Source: Verrucomicrobiia bacterium (GTDB taxonomy: Bacteria > Verrucomicrobiota > Verrucomicrobiia > Verrucomicrobiales > DEV007). From it: a DNA stretch of 64,000 nt. Each line of letters starts with the position of its first letter. The stretch's first letter is position 1. Below the pieces are notes generated by a model. That model was given only the letters and a program-made list of their open reading frames with translations, was not told the DNA's origin and searched no databases. The translations under genes were made by a program, and so were the position numbers. Below, piece by piece: positions 1-9,442 of this stretch. The DNA lies in assembly GCA_030425385.1 (NCBI GenBank), contig JAUIAH010000022.1, positions 62,001 through 126,000 of the forward strand, read 5' to 3'.

Positions 1-477
1 CACATCTTCCCACCAGCGGATCACATGACCACATAGTGGCATGACTCCAAACATCATGAGAATCACGAGGAGAAGCATGCGCGATTCCATTCCAGCAATG
101 GGCCATTGCTTGGGCGGGGCGAAATACAGCCATCCGAGGATCACACATATGGCCAATGCCCCCAGGCCTTCAGTGAGTTTGTGAGTCGATTCCCCTTCCC
201 GAGGCTCTAGCAAGAGAATGGCGGGAAACCAGCGATCATAGTGAGGCACAGCTGCCTGACGCTCCAATAGCGATTTCCCCTGCAAACCCTCCTCAAAGGC
301 CTCTGGTGTGGGATACGTGACCATGGAGTCTTTGCCCTCGCGGACGGCGAATGCCGTGTCCTCCGGTTTCAGGGGAAAGCGCGAGCGCGAGCGCCATGGT
401 TTAGATTCGTCCAGGTAGGGGACAAACCATGGTTTCCGGGGATCAACCGGGGGAGAAGATTCATGTGGTGATGCCAT
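1..477 (-). CDS. Putative membrane protein, partial (runs off window start)
   Basis: An open frame starts at an ATG at 477 and stays open for 159 codons to the window edge, so the C-terminus is missing. The first ~100 residues are polar and proline-rich (cytosolic or periplasmic). They are followed by two hydrophobic segments at about residues 104-120 and 133-150, the second ending in a tryptophan-rich stretch. The gene is divergent from the lipoprotein gene starting at 571, leaving about 90 bp for two promoters. I do not recognise the family. Codon use resembles the neighbours, and no stop interrupts the frame, which supports a real gene. Confidence 0.6.
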   Translation of the reverse strand, partial: MASPHESSPPVDPRKPWFVPYLDESKPWRSRSRFPLKPEDTAFAVREGKDSMVTYPTPEAFEEGLQGKSLLERQAAVPHYDRWFPAILLLEPREGESTHKLTEGLGALAICVILGWLYFAPPKQWPIAGMESRMLLLVILMMFGVMPLCGHVIRWWEDV

Positions 478-570
478 CGCGGGCGAGCAGACTAGCGCCC
501 GCAGCGAATGCGGCAAACGGTTTGCTCAATTGGGATTGTCTTTGCGAGGCGAATCCGTTCTCCTGCAAGC

Positions 571-1479
571 GTGAAAGCCACCTATTTCATTCTCCTCAGC
601 CTTGCCCTTGTCCTGCCCGCCTGTGATCTCGACATCGATCCCGATCCGCCCAAGGCCGATCTGAGCGAAGTGCCAGAGCCCTCGCGCCGCCGGGGCAATG
701 AACCGCTGCTATTGTCCCGAAAGGCTCCTTTAGAACGCGGCACACGGATGGAAGACTCTCGCAAACTCACGATGAAACACATGGGTTTCACCGTTGAAGT
801 GGGTGAGGAGATCGCACTCACGGGGGCAGCCGATCTCAGTTTTACCGAGGAACGTTCCGTCACCGTGCAGTCATCGTCCATTTGGACCATTGATACTGGA
901 GACATCGGCCTTGAGATGAAATTGTCCCCTCGTGGTCAGGAAGCTCAAGTGATGACTCTGCCGCATCCTTTGGCCAATCAGGTTCTGAATTGTGATGGGC
1001 CGCGCGTGTCCATGGAGGCCATGCCGAATGATGATCAACGTGAGGAGATGAAGTCCTATCAAGTTGAGTGGTTTGGTGGGAATGAACTCTTCTCCAAGGA
1101 TGAAGTGAAGACCCGCGGTGAATGGGTGGTGAAACCCGAGGATATTCTCGGAGCGATCTTCGGAGAGGTGTTCGAGAACGGCTCAGGAAGCGCGCACTTG
1201 TTCGTCGAGAAGACGTTGAACTATGACGATCGTCGGACGGCAGAAGTCGTCGTCTCACTGGAGCGCTGTCGCGGCACAACCATCGATCAAGATGGCAAGC
1301 CCATGGAGATCGAACTTCACGGATACGGCAAGCTCTTCCGCTGTCTGGAGCCACAGCATACGACGCAGGTCGATATCAAGGGTGATGCCAAGATCACGAT
1401 CACCGAGCCTGATTCTGTCATGAAATTCACGGGGCCATTTGAATTGCTCGCCAAGAGTGATCTGACGACATCACTCTAA
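571..1479 (+). CDS. Hypothetical lipoprotein
   Basis: The frame is open from 508, but a GTG at 571 gives a textbook lipoprotein signal: Lys-2, a hydrophobic stretch and an L-P-A-C lipobox with Cys at residue 18. I therefore prefer 571 (302 residues). The mature part begins with an acidic, proline-rich linker (DLDIDPDPP) and continues as a mixed alpha/beta domain with no motif I recognise. It is probably anchored to a membrane through the lipidated cysteine. It is flanked by a divergent membrane-protein gene and a convergent sulfatase gene, so it seems to be transcribed alone. Confidence 0.7.
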   Translation: MKATYFILLSLALVLPACDLDIDPDPPKADLSEVPEPSRRRGNEPLLLSRKAPLERGTRMEDSRKLTMKHMGFTVEVGEEIALTGAADLSFTEERSVTVQSSSIWTIDTGDIGLEMKLSPRGQEAQVMTLPHPLANQVLNCDGPRVSMEAMPNDDQREEMKSYQVEWFGGNELFSKDEVKTRGEWVVKPEDILGAIFGEVFENGSGSAHLFVEKTLNYDDRRTAEVVVSLERCRGTTIDQDGKPMEIELHGYGKLFRCLEPQHTTQVDIKGDAKITITEPDSVMKFTGPFELLAKSDLTTSL

Positions 1480-1504
1480 CAGAGCGTTGCGGGCGGAGCT
1501 TTTA

Positions 1505-3388
1505 TCAAGGCACCTGATGGGCCGTGCCTAGCAATTCGTTGAGGGCGCGATTGGCCACGCGCGTGATGTACTTGTTAGGCTGGTTCTGCAAGCACGCTTG
1601 AAGTTGCGGGATCCATGGAGAGGCGAGGAGATCGATTTCATCAACGACGATAGCCGCTTGCAAGCGGGCCCACGGGGCCTCCCCGTCCAATGCCTGTGCT
1701 AGAATGGGGAGAGCCGTCCGACTGTGGCCAGCGTGACAAAGGGCCCGGGAGGCGGCGATGCGCGCCGCTGGTGATGAATCCGTGCCTTGGCGAGTCAACG
1801 CTGCCACCATGGTAGGGGAAAGAGCGTGGCCATCGGCAGCGGCGTTTCCCAGCCCGGTGGCTCCCCAATAGCGCACGGCGGCATCAGCGTCCGCGAGAAA
1901 CCCTTGCAACGCCTCCAGGTGGGCTGCAGGCGAGGCTGCTTGATTGGCCACTTCTCGTAGGCGGCGCATGAACTGCAGCCCGTCCGGTCCTTGCAGAATG
2001 GCGTGGCGAGAGCCTAACGTTTGTTCGCGTCTCGTGATCTCGGATTCAGGGAGAAGACCAAGATCGCGCGTGTCTTCCACCCATTGCAGGTGCGCCTGGC
2101 GGAGACGGGCAAGCGTCTCTTGATGGGCGGAGTCATGCGCCAGATTGCGGATTTCGTGAGGGTCATCGTGGAGGTCGTAAAGTTCCTCTGCCGGTTTGCG
2201 CTCGGCTGTGAACAGAGCGGCTGCCGCTGGCAAGCTGCCGTCAGCTTCGAGCCGACGGATCTCGCGCATGGTGGCCCCTTTCTCAGGTGTGTTCATATAC
2301 TGATAGTAGGGCTTGTGAGGTTCGTAATTGCGGATGTAGCGGTAGCGCGGATCCCGCACGGATCGGATGATATCATAACGTTCATCCATGCGGTCGCGGG
2401 CCCCATAGACGTAGCGCCGCGCCGGGGCGCGCTGTTCGCCAAGAAAGGGCTGGCCTTGCATGTGCTTGGGCACGTCTAGGCCAACCAATTGAAGGACTGT
2501 CGGAGCGAGATCGATCGAACTGATCAACTCTGGAGTAATACTTCCAGGAGTTCCCTGGCCGTTCTGTTGCCAGCGTTTGGGGATGTGCACGATCAGCGGG
2601 ACGCGCGTTCCCGAGTCATAAAGCCAACGCTTGGCCCGCGGCAACCCCACGCCGTGATCTGACCAGAAGAAGATGATGGTATTGTCAGTCAATCCATCGG
2701 CGTCGAGTTGCGCCAGGAGTTCGCCTGCCCAGGCATCCATGGCCGTGATCAGCTCGTAGTTGCGTTTCCAATCTTCTCGCGTGATGGGCGTGTCAGGATA
2801 ATAGGGCGGGAGTGTGGTGAGTTTGGTAGGGTCTTGGCGTTGAGCGCTAGTCAGGGATCTGGTAACACTGGCATATTTCTCATTGCCTGCGATCCCACTC
2901 TCGTGGCATCCCGTGAAGTTGAAGACAGCAAAGAAGGGCTGTTGAGGGTCAGGCTTGTTACGCCAGTGTGCTTTGCCGCTAGAGGCGTCCCAGGTGCCAT
3001 TGGGAGTCTTAAACTGATAGTCTTGCTTTGAGTTATTCGTGCAGTAGTAGCCAGCGTCCCGAAGATAGGCCGGGAAGGGCCGAATGGGTGCAGGGAGTTG
3101 CGCTTGGCAACGCATGTGGTGGGTGCCTAGGGTGGTCTGATACATCCCGGTGATGATTCCTGACCGGCAAGGGGCGCAGACTCCGGCCGTGGTGAAGGTG
3201 TTGGGATAACGAACCGATCGCTTTGCCAATGCATTCAGGTTCGGTGTGATGGCGTGAGGATCTCCAAAGCAAGCAAGGTGCGGACTGATATCCTCACAGG
3301 ACAACCAAAGAATGTTCGGGCGCTCCTCCGCGGCGACTGCCTGAAGGTTGAGGATAAAGAACGGAAGGATGAGAAACCATCGGGTCAT
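1505..3388 (-). CDS. Secreted sulfatase with C-terminal HEAT-like region
   Basis: Formylglycine-dependent sulfatase (alkaline-phosphatase-like fold) that would hydrolyse sulfate esters or N-sulfates, probably on sulfated polysaccharides, in the periplasm or outside. The ATG at 3388 gives a clean signal peptide (MTRWFLILPFFILNLQAVAA). Metal-binding residues lie in the N-terminal ILWLSCEDISPH segment, and the modification motif C-A-P-C-R places the catalytic Cys at residue 71. A metal-site motif WSDHG follows. The core ends near residue 480, and the last ~145 residues are alanine-rich helical pairs resembling HEAT repeats, an addition to the usual sulfatase core. Total 627 residues. The frame is open for another 109 codons upstream, but that stretch crosses the divergent gene at 3491 and is not signal-like. 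The exact substrate cannot be read from sequence. Confidence 0.93.
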   Translation of the reverse strand: MTRWFLILPFFILNLQAVAAEERPNILWLSCEDISPHLACFGDPHAITPNLNALAKRSVRYPNTFTTAGVCAPCRSGIITGMYQTTLGTHHMRCQAQLPAPIRPFPAYLRDAGYYCTNNSKQDYQFKTPNGTWDASSGKAHWRNKPDPQQPFFAVFNFTGCHESGIAGNEKYASVTRSLTSAQRQDPTKLTTLPPYYPDTPITREDWKRNYELITAMDAWAGELLAQLDADGLTDNTIIFFWSDHGVGLPRAKRWLYDSGTRVPLIVHIPKRWQQNGQGTPGSITPELISSIDLAPTVLQLVGLDVPKHMQGQPFLGEQRAPARRYVYGARDRMDERYDIIRSVRDPRYRYIRNYEPHKPYYQYMNTPEKGATMREIRRLEADGSLPAAAALFTAERKPAEELYDLHDDPHEIRNLAHDSAHQETLARLRQAHLQWVEDTRDLGLLPESEITRREQTLGSRHAILQGPDGLQFMRRLREVANQAASPAAHLEALQGFLADADAAVRYWGATGLGNAAADGHALSPTMVAALTRQGTDSSPAARIAASRALCHAGHSRTALPILAQALDGEAPWARLQAAIVVDEIDLLASPWIPQLQACLQNQPNKYITRVANRALNELLGTAHQVP

Positions 3389-3490
3389 GCGGAGAGCGTA
3401 GAGGCTCGGCTGTATCTTCACCAGACAATCGTGCCCTGTTCGGGGCGGCGAATGCTTGCGGAGCGCGCCCGTTTCGTTAGCTAAAGGCTC

Positions 3491-4486
3491 ATGGCAATTC
3501 TTCCGCGAACAGTGACCACTCGGATCCTTGAGTCTACCGGAGCGGAGACGTTGTCTCTTGGTGAGTGTGTCCAGACCTTGTGGAGCGGCTACGGCCGTAT
3601 CTTCCGGGCCCAGCTGAATGGGCGTGCGGGGCGAGGGGAAGCCGTGATCGTCAAGCACGTGGAGCCCCCTTCGGTGAGGCACCATCCTCGAGGATGGCAT
3701 TCTGACCGTGGCCATGCGCGGAAATTACGTTCCTATGAAGTAGAAGCGGCCTGGTATCGTCTCCACCACAGGTGCTGCGGGCCGGATTGTCGCGTGCCCC
3801 GCTGTCTGGCAGCATTTGAAGTGGATGATTCTATGGTTATGGTGTTAGAGGACCTGGACGCGGCAGGGTTTCCTCGACGCCTGACCGAGGTTGATCGGCC
3901 ACAGATGGATGCCTGCCTCCGATGGTTGGCAGCGTTTCACGCAATCTTCATGGGAGCCAAACCGGTGGGAGTGTGGCCGGTGGGGACCTACTGGCACCTG
4001 GATACGCGTCCCGATGAATGGGAGGTTCTTGAGGATCGGCCTTTGAAAGAAGCGGCTTGTGAAATTGATCGCCGACTCTCGGCAGCGCGTTACCAAAGCT
4101 TGGTCCATGGGGATGCGAAGCTGGCAAATTTCTGCTTTGCTGACCATGGGAACGCGGTGGCTGCGGTCGATTTCCAGTATGTGGGGGGTGGTTGTGGCAT
4201 GAAAGATGTCGCCTACTTTGTGGGTAGCTGCCTTCATGAAGATGATTGTGCGGCGCTTGAAGGTGATGTGTTAGATGTCTACTTCCAAGCGCTGAGAGCG
4301 GCCCTCGCCAAGCGCCATCCTGACATCAATGCGAATGCCGTCGAACACGAATGGAGAGGCCTTTACCATCTCGCGTGGGTAGACTTTCATCGATTCCTTA
4401 AAGGATGGAGTCCAGGGCATTGGAAGATCAATGGCTACAGCGAGCGATTGGTGCGCGAGGTGCTGGATGCCTTGACGCCGCCTTGA
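3491..4486 (+). CDS. CHK/aminoglycoside phosphotransferase-like small-molecule kinase
   Basis: Protein-kinase-like phosphotransferase of 331 residues. The catalytic loop V-H-G-D-A-K-x-x-N lies around residues 205-213 (His206, catalytic Asp208). The metal-binding DFQ motif follows about 16 residues later in [12 protein letters not shown], and the glycine-rich/lysine N-lobe is seen as IFRAQLN...[10 protein letters not shown]. The arrangement HGDxKxxN plus DFQ with a following GG is typical of the EcKL/CHK-like and choline-kinase-type branch, which phosphorylates small alcohols. The substrate is unknown. It is divergent from the sulfatase and is followed 20 bp later by a small lipoprotein gene, with which it may be co-transcribed. 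Confidence 0.8.
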   Translation: MAILPRTVTTRILESTGAETLSLGECVQTLWSGYGRIFRAQLNGRAGRGEAVIVKHVEPPSVRHHPRGWHSDRGHARKLRSYEVEAAWYRLHHRCCGPDCRVPRCLAAFEVDDSMVMVLEDLDAAGFPRRLTEVDRPQMDACLRWLAAFHAIFMGAKPVGVWPVGTYWHLDTRPDEWEVLEDRPLKEAACEIDRRLSAARYQSLVHGDAKLANFCFADHGNAVAAVDFQYVGGGCGMKDVAYFVGSCLHEDDCAALEGDVLDVYFQALRAALAKRHPDINANAVEHEWRGLYHLAWVDFHRFLKGWSPGHWKINGYSERLVREVLDALTPP

Positions 4487-4506
4487 CGCCTCGTCTACAG
4501 TTCAGC

Positions 4507-4938
4507 ATGCCATGGAAGCTCTTTCTCGCAGCCGTACTGGCTTGGATCACTGGTTGCGCGGTGAGTCCACTGGCCACCGAACAGAAATCAGGTCTTGCTG
4601 CGGTAGCAGGGGACTGGGTTTACAGTCATGCGGGCGAGCCGACGGTGTGGGAAGAAGGCATTCCTGATCCGCGACAATTTGCTGATGACAGCATGAGAGG
4701 CTGCCGCATCAGCATCGCGACGGATGGAAAGGCTTCCGTTCTGTCTCCCAGTGGGGAGGGCGGCAGTTTCACCCTGCGGGCAGCCGAGGAATCGCCCCTC
4801 TTTATCAAACTGCAAGATGATAGCGCGCCAGAGAAAGCCTGGACCTATGACAAGAAGACGAGGCGCATCATCATGCCCATGGAATTAGAGCTTCCTGGTA
4901 AGAAAGGGACCATGCCCGCGTATTTCAAGCGGGACTGA
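4507..4938 (+). CDS. Small hypothetical lipoprotein
   Basis: A 143-residue protein from the ATG at 4507, whose N-terminus MPWKLFLAAVLAWITGC is a lipoprotein signal with Cys17 in a T-G-C box. The frame also extends upstream to 4405 inside the phosphotransferase gene, but that part has no signal character. The mature domain (V-A-G-D-W-V-Y-S then alternating strand patterns, ending AYFKRD) looks like a small lipocalin-type beta barrel that reports a 'weight/effect' pattern, but I cannot name the family. The next gene starts 6 bp downstream, suggesting co-transcription. Confidence 0.7.
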   Translation: MPWKLFLAAVLAWITGCAVSPLATEQKSGLAAVAGDWVYSHAGEPTVWEEGIPDPRQFADDSMRGCRISIATDGKASVLSPSGEGGSFTLRAAEESPLFIKLQDDSAPEKAWTYDKKTRRIIMPMELELPGKKGTMPAYFKRD

Positions 4939-4944
4939 CACGTC

Positions 4945-5832
4945 ATGGGAAAGCGAGCGTTTCTCCTTTTGTTATGGTGTTCGCTCGTGATCGTCAGGGC
5001 GCAGGTGTCTAGCCCGGAGGTACGGCTCTTCGCAGGTCCCGAGGATCTTGATCTGACGGTCGAAGGTGATGGCCGCGTGGTCCATGCGATCCATTTCGGA
5101 GGGGAGGAACCGCTGAGGATTCGTCAATGGACCTTCCTCCCTGATACACAAGTGGCGGGTCTCGATCTTCAGGCGGAGCCAGCGATCACCGCATGGGAAA
5201 CGGCGAATCAGTTTGGAGAGAGTCCAGACGCCCTAGCGCTTTCACAGCTGCTTCATGGGATGCGCTTTGCGAAGCATCCTAACGTCTTGCACTTTCGACT
5301 CGCTGACATGGATGCCGCGCGAGCGCATCAATTGCAGCTCCTCTTTGTCGAGAAATGCTGCCAACGTGGATTCGATATCATGCTAGATGGCGCCGTGATC
5401 CTCCCGCGGTTTAGTCCGGCGGAGCTGGGTGGCCAAGCGACCGATCGAGGAGTGGTCGTAGTTGTGCGGATCCCTCCGGGATCATCGGAATTGACCATCA
5501 CCCTTCGCGGACGGCCAATTGATTTCCCTGATCCTTCTCCCGTGATTCAGGCTGTGACCCTTGAAGAACTCGGTGAAGCCATGGGTGATCGCCTGCCTCT
5601 CTTGCGTCTGCAACGGTTTCCGAATCAACTAGCGGTTTCCTGGCAAAGCCAGGAGGGTTGGCGATATCAGCTGGAATACAATGAATCCCTGGAACCAGAG
5701 CGATGGATCCGTGTCGACGCGGTCCAGGAGGGCGATGGCTCACAACTCACTGTTCGCGATGCCAATCCCGTCCGTTTGGCGAAGTCCAGCGGATTCTATC
5801 GATTACAACGGGTCCTGACAAACGCGCCGTGA
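4945..5832 (+). CDS. Secreted protein with C-terminal 'FxRL' beta module
   Basis: A 295-residue protein with a signal peptide (MGKRAFLLLLWCSLVIVRAQ). Residues ~20-200 form an unrecognised beta-rich domain. The last ~75 residues (LAVSWQSQEGWRYQLEYNES ... ERW ... GFYRLQ) match a small module with the pattern W-x(n)-G-x-x-Y-x-L-E-x-S-x-x-L-x-x-W ... F/Y-x-R, which recurs in three other secreted proteins in this window (12458-13342, 26040-30581, 53697-56075). Its 3' end overlaps the convergent gene at 5803-6147 by 30 bp. Function unknown; an extracellular or envelope location is inferred from the signal peptide. Confidence 0.75.
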   Translation: MGKRAFLLLLWCSLVIVRAQVSSPEVRLFAGPEDLDLTVEGDGRVVHAIHFGGEEPLRIRQWTFLPDTQVAGLDLQAEPAITAWETANQFGESPDALALSQLLHGMRFAKHPNVLHFRLADMDAARAHQLQLLFVEKCCQRGFDIMLDGAVILPRFSPAELGGQATDRGVVVVVRIPPGSSELTITLRGRPIDFPDPSPVIQAVTLEELGEAMGDRLPLLRLQRFPNQLAVSWQSQEGWRYQLEYNESLEPERWIRVDAVQEGDGSQLTVRDANPVRLAKSSGFYRLQRVLTNAP

Positions 5833-6147
5833 AGGCTGCCTCCGACAATCGGCGGGCAAGACATGCGGAAGCAGGGAGAGAATGAGAATGACGGTGCCTT
5901 GCATCCCCAATCGGTAGGCCCAGAAAGGAGAAAGGATCCAACGGTGCTGGTCATAGATTGCCAAAGCAATCGGAAAGCCGAAATTCACGACATCGCGCTC
6001 GGGATCAGCCCCATTGTAGCGAAAGTGAGGAGGACCAACCTGTGGAAAAGTGTTCATCAAAAGGCATCCTCCTATCATAACGCTCAAGAGTAATTTGTAG
6101 CCAGATCTAAGTGGCGTTCGGTAATCCTGATGAGGTGCCGCCGTCAC
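5803..6147 (-). CDS. Small membrane protein
   Basis: A 114-residue frame beginning at a GTG at 6147, 3 bp after the stop codon of the DUF885 gene, so it is probably translationally coupled to it. Two hydrophobic segments (KLLLSVMIGGCLLMN and GTVILILSLLPHVLP) flank a polar loop with the pattern RYNGADPERDVVNFGFPIA. That loop resembles small two-helix membrane proteins seen in PVC bacteria, though I cannot name a family. Its end overlaps the convergent gene at 4945-5832 by 30 bp. No recognisable catalytic motif. The coupling and the membrane pattern are the main reasons for calling it real. Confidence 0.55.
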   Translation of the reverse strand: MTAAPHQDYRTPLRSGYKLLLSVMIGGCLLMNTFPQVGPPHFRYNGADPERDVVNFGFPIALAIYDQHRWILSPFWAYRLGMQGTVILILSLLPHVLPADCRRQPSRRVCQDPL

Positions 6148-6150
6148 AGC

Positions 6151-7881
6151 TTACTCGCTTGCGGGCGTCTTGGCTTCCTCGTGATAGAATCGCCAGCTGC
6201 TTTCATATTGGCGATCCACAGGGTGCCCACCGAGGCTGATGCGGATAAGATCGACCGGGATGGAATTCTCTAGCAGAATGGCGTCATGAAAGTCGCGTTC
6301 TGTCATTTGTCCGCTATCGACGAGTTCCTTTCGCAATGCTCGGAATTGCAACCCTCCTAACATGTAGGCGGCTTGATAGAGGGGCTCATAGCCTCCCTGG
6401 ACAGAGCGCCGCACTTCAGCGGTGGCGTTGCGGCGTTCGTGTCCGACGTTGTCTACAAGGTAGTTGATGCATTCTTCTGCAGTCATCTGTCCGAGATGAA
6501 ATTTGAGGGAGAAGATGATGCGTGCGCAGCGATGGGTCCGCCAGAAGAGCATGCCTGCTCGATCCTCGGGTCCACTATAGAATTCCTTGTCCCAGAGGAG
6601 CATCTCCCAGTAGAGCGCCCAGCCCTCAACGAGGAAGGGCGTGCGGAAGATCTTCCGGTAGGCGCGGTGTCGCTCTTGCATGTAGAGTTGCAAGTGGTGT
6701 CCCGGAATCAGTTCGTGATGCACGGTCGCCTTGCAGAAATGGCGATTGTTGCCGCGCAGACTCATGAGCTTGTCATCGTGCGCCATGGCATGGGTGGGAA
6801 ACGAGACGCTGATCACTTCGCCGCCGGTAAAGTAGGGATTCACCTTTTGACGTTCAGCCGTCATCATCTCCATCCGCCAGGTCTCTTTGCATACTGGAGG
6901 AATGGTGACCAAATCGCGCGCTTCCAGAAAGTCGACGGCTTCCTGAGCGAGCTCTTTGATGAGGGCCGGCTGATCCCCAGGATCCACGTGCTTCCCTTTG
7001 ACGTGCTCCAATGCCTTGCGCCAGTCGTTCTCATACTCGAGGTCTTGAGCCACCCGGCGCCACTCACGCATGCACCAAAGGTATTCTTTCTGTGCCATGT
7101 CGATGAGTTCTTCTGGGGTGTAAGTGATGAACTCGCGCTTGAGCGCTTGCAGGAGAGCTGGGCGACCGATGGGGTCTCCTATCACGGTGTCTTCATCTCC
7201 CACAGCCTCACGCAAATGACTCAGATAGGTTTCAAGTGCTTTGCTCACTTCCTCATAGGGAGCACGGGTCCACCAATTGAAATCTGGGTCGTAGCCGTCA
7301 TAGAAGCGATACCAGTTGGCGAGTCGCCGAGAAAGGCGCTCGGTGAACTGGATGACGCGATTGGTGTGAATGGTAGAAAGCTTGGCGTCTTTGTTGGTGA
7401 ATTTCTCATCAATCGCTTTAATCTGTTCCTGAAGCATTGTCAGGGCTGTGGCTGCGCCCGAGGCGTCCATGGGTGCAGTGGAGCGACGGGCGGCGGCGAG
7501 AGCGGTGATTCCTTTCTGGAACGGAAGCCATTCGGAAACTTCATCCGCACGTTGTTTCGTGTAGGCCAGCTCACCGAGTTCTTGATCTAGCAGATTGCGA
7601 AAGAGGAGGTAGTCCACGCGTCCTTCTTGGCTGAGAAGGTCAAAGGAGATGTCCTCAAGGGTCGATTGGTAATCTTGATAGAATTGTGCCAAGCGATCGT
7701 GGTCGAGTTGGAGATCGTGAAAGCGATAGTAGCGCTTGAGATTGCCTTGGTCTTCTTCGAACTCGTGAATGAGCTGGGGGAAAGGATTGAAGGCGCCTTC
7801 CTGCACGTCTGCCTGGGTCCAAAGAAGGCACCCGGCAAGCAACGCAGCGCCCGCGTGAACGAAGGGTAGGTGCTTTCTCAT
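6151..7881 (-). CDS. DUF885 family metallopeptidase-like protein
   Basis: A DUF885 protein (distant relative of M32-type carboxypeptidases), 576 residues from the ATG at 7881; an alternative in-frame ATG lies at 7917. The chosen start gives an N-terminal hydrophobic segment ending A-G-C, so it may be a lipoprotein. The family's metal-binding motif is visible around residue 388 as H-H-E-L-I-P-G-H-H, followed by the downstream glutamate region VEGWALYWEMLLWD. The rest is strongly helical and W/Y/R-rich, as expected for the family. Family members are presumed zinc peptidases, but few have been characterised. A small membrane protein gene follows within 3 bp. Confidence 0.88.
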   Translation of the reverse strand: MRKHLPFVHAGAALLAGCLLWTQADVQEGAFNPFPQLIHEFEEDQGNLKRYYRFHDLQLDHDRLAQFYQDYQSTLEDISFDLLSQEGRVDYLLFRNLLDQELGELAYTKQRADEVSEWLPFQKGITALAAARRSTAPMDASGAATALTMLQEQIKAIDEKFTNKDAKLSTIHTNRVIQFTERLSRRLANWYRFYDGYDPDFNWWTRAPYEEVSKALETYLSHLREAVGDEDTVIGDPIGRPALLQALKREFITYTPEELIDMAQKEYLWCMREWRRVAQDLEYENDWRKALEHVKGKHVDPGDQPALIKELAQEAVDFLEARDLVTIPPVCKETWRMEMMTAERQKVNPYFTGGEVISVSFPTHAMAHDDKLMSLRGNNRHFCKATVHHELIPGHHLQLYMQERHRAYRKIFRTPFLVEGWALYWEMLLWDKEFYSGPEDRAGMLFWRTHRCARIIFSLKFHLGQMTAEECINYLVDNVGHERRNATAEVRRSVQGGYEPLYQAAYMLGGLQFRALRKELVDSGQMTERDFHDAILLENSIPVDLIRISLGGHPVDRQYESSWRFYHEEAKTPASE

Positions 7882-7955
7882 AGATAAGGAGAACAGCCTA
7901 AGCGCTGCCTGATGCAAGGCGATTCTGGCGTCAATGCCGTGAATCTTGCCGATAA

Positions 7956-8894
7956 TCAGCCTTTGAGGGCTTCAATCGCAGCATCTAACTCGTCGGACGT
8001 GCCGGTGGGCTTGCAGAACATCCCTTTGCGGATGCGACCAGCGAGGCCGCTGAGGACCTTGCCGGGGCCGCCTTCGAGGAAATGCGTGTGGCCTTGGTCT
8101 AGCAGATAGCTCACGGAATCAGACCAACGGACCGAGCCTGTCACCTGGGCCTCCAGGGTTCGTCGAATTTCGTCAGGATCCGTGGCGGGCTGCCCTGTCA
8201 GATTGCTAATCACGGGAAAGTTGGGCTCGTTGATCGGTGTGTCTGCGAGGACTTTAGACAGCTTCTCTTGCGCGCTCTGCATGAGGGATGAATGATAGGC
8301 GCCGGCGACTTTGATCTCTTTGGCGATGCGAATGCCGGCTTCCTTCGCTCCAGCAATGGCGGCAGCGATATGCTCACGTTTTCCCGAAACAACGATCTGC
8401 CCAGGAGCATTCAAGTTGGCCACATCCACATCGACTTGTTTCGCCAGATCACGCACTTGTTCTTCGCTCCCGCCGATCATGGCAGCCATCGATCCATCGG
8501 TTGCCTCACAGGCATCTTCCATGAACTGACCGCGTTGAGCCACGAGTTGAAGGCCATCGGCAATGCTGAAGCTTCCTGCGGCTGCATGGGCGGTGAACTC
8601 GCCTAACGAAAGGCCCGCCGCTGCGGACAATGTGAGATCATCTCCTAACGTTTCGCGCAATGCGGCGAGTGACATGAGGCCATGCACGTAGAGGGCAGGT
8701 TGGCACCGGCTCGTGCGCGTGAGTTCCTCCTCGGGCCCGTTAAACATGACTTCGGGAAGTGAGAAATCGAGGGCAGCATCGGCTTCGTCGAGAATAGCCC
8801 GGGCGGCGGGGGAGCGCTCGGCGAGGGACTGACCCATGCCGAGGGCTTGGGAACCTTGACCTGCAAAGAGAAAGACAATGGATGGGAAGGACAT
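7956..8894 (-). CDS. fabD: Malonyl-CoA:ACP transacylase
   Basis: FabD transfers malonyl from CoA to acyl carrier protein, supplying fatty-acid elongation in the cytoplasm. Length (312 residues) is typical. The N-terminal F-A-G-Q-G-S-Q motif, the nucleophile elbow G-L-S-L-G-E (Ser96) and the catalytic His201 in A-Y-H-S-S-L-M are all present, and the conserved Gln is at 'GQ'. No other fatty-acid genes are adjacent: the neighbours are a lipoprotein gene upstream and the DUF885 gene downstream. A FabZ-like gene lies far away at 62.6 kb. Confidence 0.96.
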   Translation of the reverse strand: MSFPSIVFLFAGQGSQALGMGQSLAERSPAARAILDEADAALDFSLPEVMFNGPEEELTRTSRCQPALYVHGLMSLAALRETLGDDLTLSAAAGLSLGEFTAHAAAGSFSIADGLQLVAQRGQFMEDACEATDGSMAAMIGGSEEQVRDLAKQVDVDVANLNAPGQIVVSGKREHIAAAIAGAKEAGIRIAKEIKVAGAYHSSLMQSAQEKLSKVLADTPINEPNFPVISNLTGQPATDPDEIRRTLEAQVTGSVRWSDSVSYLLDQGHTHFLEGGPGKVLSGLAGRIRKGMFCKPTGTSDELDAAIEALKG

Positions 8895-8945
8895 GCCCCG
8901 TGGTAGGCACGACCTTGCGGGGAATCAAGTATTAGAAGTCTGTGA

Positions 8946-9401
8946 TCAGAGTTTCTCGAAGGTGACCTCTTGGCCAGCTTCCCGATCGATCACAGTGAGC
9001 ACGGTGCCATCCCAGCGTGTGGAGACATCGTCCTCCTCTTGGCCGATGATCTGGATCGAGAGCGCGTCACCCGTGACTTGATAGTGGCCTTCCTGCTGCT
9101 GTTCTCCTTGATTATAGATGATCATCGTCAATTCCCCATTGCCGCGGAAATCGATCTGAATCTTCTCCACCTGCGCGTCGAGAAGGTCATGGTTGGTGCT
9201 TTCCCAGACACCTTGAATGATCTCCTCCAGGATCCGTTTCTCCACCACCACCTCCGCAGTGCTCCCGCTTGCATCGGTAGCTGGCGAGGATTCCCCTTCG
9301 GCCGATTCCGAGGGGGCAGGAGATTTCCCGCAATGGGTGAACATGGTTACGGACAGTGCTAGCACCGCCAGTTTGGAAAAGGAGATGATGGACACCTTCA
9401 T
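8946..9401 (-). CDS. Hypothetical lipoprotein with lipocalin-like domain
   Basis: A 151-residue protein with a lipoprotein-type signal (hydrophobic stretch then T-H-C, Cys24). A low-complexity Ser/Ala/Glu linker (residues ~26-50) is followed by a compact domain that starts I-I-Q-G-V-W-E-S-T-N and ends V-T-F-E-K-L. Short alternating strands containing G-E-L-T-M and G-H-Y-Q-V-T-G-D suggest a lipocalin-like fold, of the type often described as reporting 'weight of W...T'. No catalytic residues are evident. It lies between fabD and the quinone-reductase gene on the same strand with spacings of about 50 and 40 bp, so co-transcription is possible. Confidence 0.75.
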   Translation of the reverse strand: MKVSIISFSKLAVLALSVTMFTHCGKSPAPSESAEGESSPATDASGSTAEVVVEKRILEEIIQGVWESTNHDLLDAQVEKIQIDFRGNGELTMIIYNQGEQQQEGHYQVTGDALSIQIIGQEEDDVSTRWDGTVLTVIDREAGQEVTFEKL

Positions 9402-9442
9402 GATGATGAGAGAAATGTGCGAAGCGCCGCGCCGCCGTCAAT

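Noticed and set aside
3389..3715. N-terminal extension of the sulfatase frame
   Set aside because: Not signal-like, crosses the divergent promoter and the start of the 3491 gene; a clean signal peptide begins at 3388.
6373..7590. Long plus-strand open frame inside the DUF885 gene
   Set aside because: Antisense shadow: no homology-like motifs, while the minus strand carries the DUF885 metal motif.
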